64,000 bases of DNA, taken from Alcanivorax hongdengensis A-11-3. GTDB lineage: Bacteria > Pseudomonadota > Gammaproteobacteria > Pseudomonadales > Alcanivoracaceae. Positions 57,073 through 64,000 of the stretch are shown one piece after another. The translations under genes were made by a program, and so were the position numbers. The notes below the pieces were generated by a model. The model did no database searches. It saw nothing but the letters and a program-made list of their open reading frames with translations, and was not told where the DNA came from. The stretch lies in the NCBI RefSeq assembly GCF_000300995.1, contig NZ_AMRJ01000001.1, forward strand, positions 186,001 to 250,000, written 5' to 3'. The first letter of the stretch is position 1. The number at the start of each line of letters is the position of its first letter.

Positions 57073-58374
57073 ATGACGTTCAAACGTTCCATGAAAAAAA
57101 TGGCCGCAGGCATTGTTGCCTCCAGCGCCATCTTCTACAGCGGTGCGGTAATGGCCGCCGATACCATCAAGGTGGGTGTGCTCCACTCACTGTCCGGCAC
57201 CATGGCAATCAGTGAATCCACCCTCAAGGACACCGTGCTGATGCTCATCAAGGAGCAGAATGCCAAAGGTGGCGTGATGGGCAAGAAACTGGAACCGGTC
57301 GTTGTGGATCCGGCCTCCAACTGGCCGTTGTTCGCGGAGAAGGCCCGTGAGCTGATCACCAAGGACAAGGTTGACGTGATCTTCGGCTGCTGGACCTCGG
57401 TCTCCCGCAAATCGGTACTGCCGGTGGTGGAAGAACTCAACGGCCTGCTGTTCTACCCGGTACAATATGAAGGCGAAGAGTCCTCCAAGAATGTCTTCTA
57501 CACCGGTGCCGCGCCGAACCAGCAAGCCATCCCGGCGGTGGACTACCTGCTCAACGACCTGGGTGTGAAGCGCTTTGTGCTGGCCGGTACCGACTACGTG
57601 TATCCGCGTACCACCAACAAGATTCTGGAAGCCTACCTGAAATCCAAGGGCATTCCCGATGAAGACATCATGATCAACTACACGCCGTTCGGTTACTCCG
57701 ACTGGCAGTCCATCGTCAGCAACATCAAGGACTTTGGCAGCCAGGGCAAGAAAACCGCCGTGGTCTCCACCATCAATGGCGATGCCAACGTGCCCTTCTA
57801 CAAGGAACTGGCCAACCAGGGCGTAAAAGCGGAAGACATTCCGGTGGTGGCCTTCTCCGTGGGTGAGGAAGAACTGTCCGGCATCGACACCGGCCCGCTG
57901 GTCGGCCACCTGGCCGCCTGGAACTACTTTGAAAGTGTCGATACCGAAGCCAACGAGAAGTTCATCGACGAATGGCACCAGTACACCGGTAACGACAAGC
58001 GCGTGACCAACGATCCCATGGAAGCGACCTACATCGGCTTCAACATGTGGGTAAAAGCCGTAGAGAAAGCCAAGTCCACCGATACCGACAAGGTCGCCAA
58101 GGCCATGATCGGCATGGAAACCCCCAACCTCACCGGCGGCATGGCGGTGATGAACAAGAACCACCATCTCTCCAAGCCGGTACTGATCGGCGAGATCCAG
58201 GACGATGGTCAGTTCTCCGTGGTCTGGCAGACCGACGGCCTGGTGAAAGGCGATGCCTGGTCTGACTTCCTGCCCGGCTCCAAGGACCTGATCTCCGACT
58301 GGACCGCGCCGATCAACTGCGGCAACTACAACGTGAAAACCAAAACCTGCGGCGGCCAGGCCGCTGCCGAATAA
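57073..58374 (+). CDS. urtA: Urea ABC transporter substrate-binding protein
   Basis: A 433-residue periplasmic protein. After a Sec signal (IVASSAIFYSGAVMA) comes KVGVLHSLSGTMAISESTLKD and then FGCWTSVSRKSVLPVVEE and NGLLFYPVQYEGEESSKN, typical of UrtA. It binds urea with high affinity. The 120-base upstream gap to the GntR gene shows no clear sigma-54 site. Two inverted repeats lie between its stop and urtB. Confidence 0.95.
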   Translation: MTFKRSMKKMAAGIVASSAIFYSGAVMAADTIKVGVLHSLSGTMAISESTLKDTVLMLIKEQNAKGGVMGKKLEPVVVDPASNWPLFAEKARELITKDKVDVIFGCWTSVSRKSVLPVVEELNGLLFYPVQYEGEESSKNVFYTGAAPNQQAIPAVDYLLNDLGVKRFVLAGTDYVYPRTTNKILEAYLKSKGIPDEDIMINYTPFGYSDWQSIVSNIKDFGSQGKKTAVVSTINGDANVPFYKELANQGVKAEDIPVVAFSVGEEELSGIDTGPLVGHLAAWNYFESVDTEANEKFIDEWHQYTGNDKRVTNDPMEATYIGFNMWVKAVEKAKSTDTDKVAKAMIGMETPNLTGGMAVMNKNHHLSKPVLIGEIQDDGQFSVVWQTDGLVKGDAWSDFLPGSKDLISDWTAPINCGNYNVKTKTCGGQAAAE

Positions 58375-58391
58375 ACCACCCGCAACTTGCT

Positions 58392-58410
58392 CCGGGCGCC
58401 AGGCGCCCGG
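58392..58410 (+). terminator. GC hairpin after urtA
   Basis: CCGGGCGCC and GGCGCCCGG flank a single A, 17 bases after the urtA stop. No T-run follows, so it could be a messenger-stabilising or attenuating hairpin. Confidence 0.5.
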
Positions 58411-58432
58411 GGCCTTTACCGGTTTTCACTGC

Positions 58433-58470
58433 GTGTTGAAAAGCGTCCGCACGCGCTCGTTTTTCAACAC
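58433..58470 (+). other. Second inverted repeat between urtA and urtB
   Basis: GTGTTGAAAA and TTTTCAACAC are exact complements separated by 18 bases. It lies 28 bases upstream of the urtB ATG. Confidence 0.55.
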
Positions 58471-58497
58471 TCAGCCCATTGTTTGAAGGAGCCCGCC

Positions 58498-60153
58498 ATG
58501 GGTCACCGTATCTGCCGCCTGGCCTTTGCCCTGTTACTGCCCTGGTTGTGCAGCCTTGCCTGGGCCGAGGCGCCAAAGAACAGCACCACCATCGAGTCGG
58601 CCACCACTGCCGACCCGGCGCCCAGGGACCTGCACACGATCCTGCAACCGCTGACCGAACGCAGCTTCGACAAGAAGGAAGCCGCCATTCGCCAGCTGGC
58701 CGAGCAGGACAGCCCACGGGTGGTACCGCTACTCAACGCCCTGATGGACCGCGACCTGCTGCACTGGAAAGATCAGGATCGCATTGTGCTGGGCAAGAAA
58801 GTCGACGGCGACTGGCAACTGTATGATCCGGTGACCGAGCAACCGCTGGCCCGGGTCGGCCGTCGCGATGCCCGGGCAGTGGTCATCAACAACCACCTGC
58901 GTACCGTGATCAACAACCAGCTGGCCCTGCGCAGCCTCAACAGTAAAAACAGCGACGAGCGCTACCAGGCCGCCAATCAGCTGATCGGCAACCTGGACCC
59001 GGACATGCTCGCCGCCCTGTCGCAGCGTCGTGAGGTGGAAACCCGCAGCCGGGTGCTGGATGAAATCACCACCGCCCTTAACATTGCCGCGCTGCACAGC
59101 GACGACCTGACCACTCGCCTCAACGCCATCGACGCGCTGGGCAGCGACCTGCACCCGACGGTAAAAAACACCCTCAACCAGGTACTCCGTCAAAGCGACA
59201 GCGAGGTGGAAAAAGCGGCCGCACGGAAATCCATTGATCGTATCGAAGCGCGCATCGAACGTTTCCAGACCGCCGACACCATTTTCTTCGGCCTTAGCCT
59301 GGGCTCGGTGCTGCTTCTCGCTGCCATCGGCCTGGCCATTACCTTTGGTGTCATGGGGGTGATCAACATGGCCCATGGCGAGCTGATCATGCTGGGGGCC
59401 TATACCACCTATGTGGTGCAGCAACTGCTGCCCGACAGCCATGAGTGGTCGCTGATCATCGCCATCCCGGCGGCGTTTCTGGTGTCCGGCCTGGTCGGCA
59501 TCCTGATCGAGCGATTCGTGATTCGTTATCTCTATGGCCGACCGCTGGAAACCCTGCTGGCCACCTTCGGTGTCAGCTTGATTCTGCAGCAGGCCGTGCG
59601 GGTCATCTTCTCGCCGTTGAACCGTACCGTGGTCACGCCGGACTGGATGAGCGGCGCCTGGCAGATCAACCCGGTGTTCTCGCTGACCTTCAACCGGCTC
59701 TACATCATCTTCTTTGCCCTGACCGTGTTCCTGGCCCTGCTCACCCTGCTGAAGAAAACCCGGCTGGGCCTGCAGGTGCGCGCGGTCAGCCAGAACCGCA
59801 ATACCGCCCGCGCCCTGGGTATCCGCAGCGAACGGGTCAACGCCCTGACCTTCGGGCTCGGCTCCGGCATTGCCGGCATCGCCGGGGTGGCCCTGGCACA
59901 GCTCACCAACGTGGGCCCCAACCTGGGTCAGAGCTACATCATCGACTCGTTCATGGTGGTGGTGTTCGGTGGTGTCGGCAACCTGTGGGGCACGCTCACC
60001 GCCGCTTTCGGCCTGGGCATTGCCAACAAGTTCCTGGAGCCGGTGGCTGGCGCCGTACTCGCCAAGATTGTCGTGCTGGTCTTCATCATCCTGTTCATTC
60101 AGCGCAAACCCCGCGGGCTGTTCCCGCAACGTGGCCGGGCAGCGGAGGAATAA
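58498..60153 (+). CDS. urtB: Urea ABC transporter permease UrtB
   Basis: A 551-residue protein. A Sec-type leader (LAFALLLPWLCSLAWA) precedes a periplasmic helical-repeat region of about 230 residues (TERSFDKKEAAIRQLAEQD and NSDERYQAANQLIGNL). The LIV-type permease with about eight helices follows (GVMGVINMAHGELIMLGAY). This long N-terminal region is usual for UrtB and may sense or guide UrtA. ATG 58498 with AAGGAG upstream is chosen over the longer frame. Confidence 0.93.
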   Translation: MGHRICRLAFALLLPWLCSLAWAEAPKNSTTIESATTADPAPRDLHTILQPLTERSFDKKEAAIRQLAEQDSPRVVPLLNALMDRDLLHWKDQDRIVLGKKVDGDWQLYDPVTEQPLARVGRRDARAVVINNHLRTVINNQLALRSLNSKNSDERYQAANQLIGNLDPDMLAALSQRREVETRSRVLDEITTALNIAALHSDDLTTRLNAIDALGSDLHPTVKNTLNQVLRQSDSEVEKAAARKSIDRIEARIERFQTADTIFFGLSLGSVLLLAAIGLAITFGVMGVINMAHGELIMLGAYTTYVVQQLLPDSHEWSLIIAIPAAFLVSGLVGILIERFVIRYLYGRPLETLLATFGVSLILQQAVRVIFSPLNRTVVTPDWMSGAWQINPVFSLTFNRLYIIFFALTVFLALLTLLKKTRLGLQVRAVSQNRNTARALGIRSERVNALTFGLGSGIAGIAGVALAQLTNVGPNLGQSYIIDSFMVVVFGGVGNLWGTLTAAFGLGIANKFLEPVAGAVLAKIVVLVFIILFIQRKPRGLFPQRGRAAEE

Positions 60154-60156
60154 ACC

Positions 60157-61302
60157 ATGCGTCACTCAACCTTCAAGACCGCACTCACCGACCGCACGGC
60201 CAGACATTTCATCGGCGTACTGTTCGCCGCCACCCTGCTGGCCGTCCTGTGCAACCAGTTGTTCCCGGCGGACTCGGCCCTGCATGTCAGTTCCTACACC
60301 ATCACCCTGATGGGCAAGTACCTGTGTTATGCCCTGCTGGCCCTGGCACTGGATCTGGTATGGGGCTACTGCGGCATTCTCAGCCTGGGCCATGGCGCCT
60401 TCTTCGCCCTGGGCGGCTATGCCATGGGCATGTATCTGATGCGCCAGATCGGTGATCGCGGCGTCTACGGCAATCCGACCCTGCCGGACTTCATGGTCTT
60501 TCTGAACTGGAAGGAGCTGCCCTGGTACTGGCATGGCGTCGATCATTTCTGGTTTGCCGCCCTCCTGATTCTGCTGGTGCCCGGTCTGCTGGCTTTCGTG
60601 TTCGGCTGGCTGGCGTTTCGCTCGCGGGTCACCGGCGTCTATCTGTCGATCATCACCCAGGCGCTCACCTATGCGCTGATGCTGGCGTTCTTCCGTAACG
60701 AGCTGGGCTTCGGCGGCAACAACGGTCTCACCGACTTCAAGGATCTGCTCGGCTTTTCCCTGCAGGCGGACAGCACCCGGGTAGGCCTGCTGATTGCCAG
60801 CGCCGTGGCCCTGGCCGTGGCCTTCGTGCTGTGTCGCTGGATCACCGGCAGCAAACTGGGCCGGGTGGTACTGGCAGTGCGCGATGCGGAATCCCGCGCC
60901 CGCTTTGTCGGCTACCGCACCGAGCACTACAAGCTTTGGGTATTCACGGTGAGCGCCATTCTGGCCGGCATTGCCGGGGCGCTGTATGTGCCCCAGGTGG
61001 GCATCATCAACCCCGGTGAATTCTCGCCGCTCAATTCCATCGAGCTGGTGGTGTGGGTGGCCGTGGGCGGTCGTGCCACGCTCTACGGCGCGGTCATCGG
61101 CGCCATTGTGGTCAACTACGGCAAGACCGTGTTCACCGGCCTGATGCCGGAAGCCTGGCTATTCGCCCTCGGCGGTCTGTTCGTGCTGGTCACCGTCTTC
61201 ATGCCCCAGGGCCTCACCGGCGTGGTGCAACAGAACTGGCCAAAACTGAAAGCCCGGCTAAGCCGCAACACCGACCAGGAGACGAGCAATGACTGCGCTT
61301 GA
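60157..61302 (+). CDS. urtC: Urea ABC transporter permease UrtC
   Basis: A 381-residue inner-membrane permease with about ten hydrophobic segments. GYCGILSLGHGAFFALGGYAMG is the standard LIV-type opening and AVRDAESRARFVGYR marks the coupling loop. It forms the membrane pore with UrtB. It begins three bases after the urtB stop and its 3' end overlaps urtD by 14 bases. Confidence 0.94.
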   Translation: MRHSTFKTALTDRTARHFIGVLFAATLLAVLCNQLFPADSALHVSSYTITLMGKYLCYALLALALDLVWGYCGILSLGHGAFFALGGYAMGMYLMRQIGDRGVYGNPTLPDFMVFLNWKELPWYWHGVDHFWFAALLILLVPGLLAFVFGWLAFRSRVTGVYLSIITQALTYALMLAFFRNELGFGGNNGLTDFKDLLGFSLQADSTRVGLLIASAVALAVAFVLCRWITGSKLGRVVLAVRDAESRARFVGYRTEHYKLWVFTVSAILAGIAGALYVPQVGIINPGEFSPLNSIELVVWVAVGGRATLYGAVIGAIVVNYGKTVFTGLMPEAWLFALGGLFVLVTVFMPQGLTGVVQQNWPKLKARLSRNTDQETSNDCA

Positions 61303-62128
61303 TTCCCTGCGGGAAACCTTCCGCCGCGACCAGGTATTCGACTTCATGCGCCAGGGCACCCGGCCGGTACTGCCCGGCCAGGTGGACGCCGGCAAGAACA
61401 TCCTTTATCTGGAAGACATCACCGTCAGCTTCGATGGCTTCAAGGCCCTCAATGATCTGACGCTCTACATCAAGACCGGCGAGCTGCGCTGCATCATCGG
61501 CCCCAACGGTGCCGGCAAGTCCACCATGATGGACGTGATCACCGGCAAGACCCGGCCGGACAGTGGTACCTGCTTTTTCGGCCAGACCCTGGACCTGACG
61601 CGCATGAGCGAAACCGATATCGCCACCGCCGGCATCGGCCGCAAGTTCCAGAAGCCCACCGTCTTCCCGGAACATACTGCCTTCGAAAATCTGGAGCTGG
61701 CCATGAACGCGCCCAAGGGCGCCTGGCATTCGCTGTTCAGCCAGCTCAGCGGTGAGCAGCGCGACTGGATCGAACAGACGCTGGCCACCGTGGGCCTGCT
61801 GGATGATCGCGACAAGGTCGCCGGCCTGCTTTCCCACGGCCAGAAGCAGTGGCTGGAAATCGGCATGGTACTGATGCAGAAACCCCAGCTGCTGCTGGTG
61901 GACGAACCCATTGCCGGCATGACCCGCCAGGAAGTGGAACGCACCGGCGAACTGCTCAAAAGCCTGGCCGGTGAACATTCGGTGGTGGTGGTGGAACACG
62001 ACATGGAGTTCATCCGCTCCATTGCCAGTACCGTCACCGTGCTGCATCAGGGCAGCGTGCTGGCCGAGGGCACCATGCAACAAGTGCAGAATGATCCGAA
62101 GGTAATTGAAGTCTACCTGGGCGAATAA
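61289..62128 (+). CDS. urtD: Urea ABC transporter ATPase UrtD
   Basis: A 279-residue ATPase. Walker A is GPNGAGKSTMM; the signature reads LSHGQKQWLEIGM, the unusual LSHGQ form typical of UrtD; Walker B is LLLVDEPIAGM. An N-terminal extension of about 35 residues precedes the domain. It powers urea import with UrtE. The ATG lies in the urtC 3' end, so translation is coupled. Confidence 0.94.
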   Translation: MTALDSLRETFRRDQVFDFMRQGTRPVLPGQVDAGKNILYLEDITVSFDGFKALNDLTLYIKTGELRCIIGPNGAGKSTMMDVITGKTRPDSGTCFFGQTLDLTRMSETDIATAGIGRKFQKPTVFPEHTAFENLELAMNAPKGAWHSLFSQLSGEQRDWIEQTLATVGLLDDRDKVAGLLSHGQKQWLEIGMVLMQKPQLLLVDEPIAGMTRQEVERTGELLKSLAGEHSVVVVEHDMEFIRSIASTVTVLHQGSVLAEGTMQQVQNDPKVIEVYLGE

Positions 62129-62136
62129 TCGACCAC

Positions 62137-62193
62137 TGCAGGAGCTTGCCTGCAAGCGAAGAGGCTTGGTTCGCGTGCAAGCACGCTCCTACA
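62137..62193. repeat. REPIN-like inverted repeat, copy E, inside the urt operon
   Basis: Arms 62137-62160 (TGCAGGAGCTTGCC..) and 62170-62193 (TTCGCGTGCAAGCACGCTCC..) pair with several mismatches. It begins nine bases after the urtD stop and fills the urtD-urtE gap. Confidence 0.75.
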
Positions 62194-62224
62194 GCGGCGT
62201 CGAACCATGTTACGGAGTAAAACC

Positions 62225-62920
62225 GTGCTGAAACTGAACAACGTCAACCAGTACTACGGCGAATCTCACACCCTCTGGGATGTGGATCTTGGCCTCACCC
62301 AGGGCGAATGCCTGTGCGTCATGGGACGCAACGGCGTGGGCAAGACCACCTTGCTGAAAACCATCATGGGGCTGCTGCCGGTAAAAAGCGGCAGCATCGA
62401 ATTCAAGGGTCAGGACTTCGCCCGCCAGGCCGCCGAAGAACGGGCCCGCGCCGGTATCGGTTATGTGCCCCAGGGCCGGGAAATCTTCCCGCTGCTGACC
62501 GTGGAAGAAAACCTGGAAGCCGGCCTGCAGGCACGCCTGGACCGCAGCAAGAAAATCCCCGACCGTATTTATGAACTGTTTCCGGTCCTGCACGACATGC
62601 GCAACCGCCGCGGCGGCGACCTGTCCGGTGGCCAGCAACAACAACTGGCCATCGGCCGGGCCCTGGCCCTGGACCCGAAACTGCTGATTCTGGATGAACC
62701 CACCGAAGGCATTCAGCCGAACATCGTCGACATGATCGGCCGCGTGATCAAAACCCTGAACAAGGAAGAAGGGCTCACCGTGTTACTGGTGGAACAGAAA
62801 CTCCACTTCGCCCGCGCCACCGCCGACCGCTTCGCTATCCTCGATCGCGGCAGCAAGGTCGCCGAAGGCGCCATGAGCGAACTGGATGACACCCTGATCA
62901 AAAGCTACCTGACGGTCTGA
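62225..62920 (+). CDS. urtE: Urea ABC transporter ATPase UrtE
   Basis: A 231-residue ATPase. Walker A is GRNGVGKTTLL, signature LSGGQQQQLAIGRALAL, Walker B LLILDEPTEGIQPN. GTG 62225 is preferred: GGAG lies eight bases ahead and the protein then starts MLKLNNVNQYYG, the usual UrtE start. ATG 62207 in the same frame would add six residues. Last gene of the urea cluster, 96 bases after urtD because of the inserted repeat. Confidence 0.93.
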   Translation: MLKLNNVNQYYGESHTLWDVDLGLTQGECLCVMGRNGVGKTTLLKTIMGLLPVKSGSIEFKGQDFARQAAEERARAGIGYVPQGREIFPLLTVEENLEAGLQARLDRSKKIPDRIYELFPVLHDMRNRRGGDLSGGQQQQLAIGRALALDPKLLILDEPTEGIQPNIVDMIGRVIKTLNKEEGLTVLLVEQKLHFARATADRFAILDRGSKVAEGAMSELDDTLIKSYLTV

Positions 62921-62979
62921 CCATGCTTGTCGGCGCGTCACTGGCGGGGTGACAAACAGCCACATCCAGAATCGCTTTC

Positions 62980-63050
62980 ACCACAGAGAGCACGGAGATC
63001 ACCGAGGAAAACAAGGATGAGCGCTCTGTGTGCTCGGTGATCTCTGCGGT
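62980..63050. repeat. ACCACAGAG-type inverted repeat, copy 2
   Basis: ACCACAGAGAGCACGGAGAT and the following GATCACCGAG pair with CTCGGTGATCTCTGCGGT. It is related to copy 1 at 28963-29086. Confidence 0.65.
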
Positions 63051-63090
63051 AAATCCATCCCGCGTTATCGCGTCGACATGACCTGGCTCA

Positions 63091-63975
63091 TCAGCTGGCG
63101 TTGCGCCAGACATCCCTCAGCTGGCCATTCTCACCAAACAGTTTTTCCCGCCAGGCTTGCTCCAACGCCGAAGTATCGCGCTGGGCAGGGTGAAAATTGC
63201 GGGCAAAGTACTCGGGCATCAACGGCAGTATCCCGGTGATAAAGCCTTTTCGGCCCAGCAGCAACGACAGCCCTTGGGCAATATCCTTCCAGTCCGTTGC
63301 CCGGCCTTCTCTGGCCACCATCCAGGACCAGCTGATCAGCAGCCCGGGGGTCAGACTCGCTATGACCAGCGGCAAGGCCAGCAGCCGCTGATACCAGCGA
63401 TTGCCTATCAGGTTATAGACATCATAGGTCACTGACTTGTGCTCCAGCTCTTCCAGTGCATGCCACTCCCAAAGCGTCAGCAGCTCCGGGTCGGCCCGGC
63501 GGCGAAACTCTTCATCGGTGAGCAACTGTTCGGCCAGGGACGCGGTGAAGTGTTCCATGAAGGTGGTACAAGCCAGTTGCTGACTGGCCGGCAGACGGGA
63601 CAACAGCCATAACCCGGCTTTGACACTCTTCTCCGCCACCGAGGTATCAATGCCCCGCTCGGTCAGGAAGGCATTAAGGCGTTCATGCTCACGGCTGTGA
63701 ATCGCCTCCTGGCCAATGAAGCCGGATACTTCCGCCTTCAGTTGCGGATCGGCAATGCGGTGACGATAACGTCGCACGGATTCCACAAAAAACATCTCTC
63801 CGGGCGGGAAGAATCCGGAAAGCACCGCGAAATGCACAGAGGCCGTGGCGTTGTTGCCGTACATATAGCGTGGGCTTGTCTCGGCAAAATGAAAGTCGAT
63901 CTGGCGCGGAGGAATCCCCACCGTGGCGCCGGCGAGGCGGCGCACCTTCTTGCCGATACGAGTCACAGCATTCAT
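63091..63975 (-). CDS. PF10118 protein, second copy, ferritin-like di-iron pattern
   Basis: A 294-residue paralogue of the protein at 13137-14054. The ligands are again spaced as in di-iron proteins: Glu60 (GEMFF), Glu90-x-x-His93 (QEAIHSREH), Glu141 (MEHFTA) and Glu176-x-x-His179 (EELEHKSVTYD). It has a hydrophobic segment near residue 205 (LALPLVIASLTPGLLISWSW). GGAGATGTGCC precedes the ATG. It stands alone at the end of the window; no EphD-like or M24 gene accompanies it. Confidence 0.82.
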   Translation of the reverse strand: MNAVTRIGKKVRRLAGATVGIPPRQIDFHFAETSPRYMYGNNATASVHFAVLSGFFPPGEMFFVESVRRYRHRIADPQLKAEVSGFIGQEAIHSREHERLNAFLTERGIDTSVAEKSVKAGLWLLSRLPASQQLACTTFMEHFTASLAEQLLTDEEFRRRADPELLTLWEWHALEELEHKSVTYDVYNLIGNRWYQRLLALPLVIASLTPGLLISWSWMVAREGRATDWKDIAQGLSLLLGRKGFITGILPLMPEYFARNFHPAQRDTSALEQAWREKLFGENGQLRDVWRNAS

Positions 63976-64000
63976 GGCACATCTCCGTGGTCTGCAGGCC

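Overview
The window is GC-rich, densely packed chromosomal DNA from a gammaproteobacterium. Gene content and order (parC, parE, yqiA, cpdA, yqiB, nudF, thiC, tolC; urea carboxylase with urtABCDE; an alpha/beta hydrolase-SDR fusion beside PF10118 proteins) suggest a marine Alcanivorax-like or Pseudomonas-like organism. That assignment is inferred from gene content, not from a marker gene. No rRNA, tRNA, CRISPR array, prophage or transposase was seen. The only mobile-looking DNA is short palindromic repeats between genes.

Region 1 (1-6972) is housekeeping: the start of ppx (cut by the window edge), trxA, rho, ubiD and an ArnT-like lipid-linked sugar transferase. Region 2 (7148-19253) is accessory. 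It holds two adjacent Tat-type exported enzymes (a sugar-lactone oxidase and a PLP fold-III enzyme), a small OB-fold protein, and an operon of an M24 peptidase-like protein, an EphD-like hydrolase-SDR fusion and a PF10118 protein. An amidase, a quinone-oxidoreductase-like protein, a PaaX-type regulator and cyclopropane fatty acid synthase follow. Region 3 (19296-26669) has small conserved proteins of unknown role, the ferrous iron operon feoA-feoB-Cys-rich membrane protein, and an acyltransferase.

Region 4 (26702-40792) is the conserved topoisomerase IV neighbourhood: parC, parE, yqiA, cpdA, yqiB, nudF and thiC on the minus strand, with tolC divergent, then waaA, an FAD oxidoreductase and an aldo/keto reductase. 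Many gaps here carry palindromic repeats of several unrelated families.

Region 5 (42064-49652) looks like a sulfate-starvation locus. An LsfA-type 1-Cys peroxiredoxin, a 29-residue membrane peptide, an RBBP9-type hydrolase and a degenerate EAL protein diverge from porin-oscA-sbp-cysT-cysW-cysA. The AT-rich region between the two arms carries repeated TTATTCC boxes. Region 6 (50758-62920) is an ATP-dependent urea utilisation and uptake cluster: atzF, uca, a GntR regulator and urtABCDE. It is preceded by a consensus sigma-54 promoter, so nitrogen control is likely. Region 7 (63091-63975) is a second PF10118 protein.

Two signals deserve most attention. The two PF10118 'metal-dependent hydrolases' both show a full ferritin-like di-iron ligand pattern, and one is encoded with an EphD-like fusion. 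The sulfur-starvation locus combines a micropeptide, a degraded EAL protein and a palindromic control region. A family of five REPIN-like inverted repeats is scattered through the window; two copies are nested inside a larger inverted repeat.
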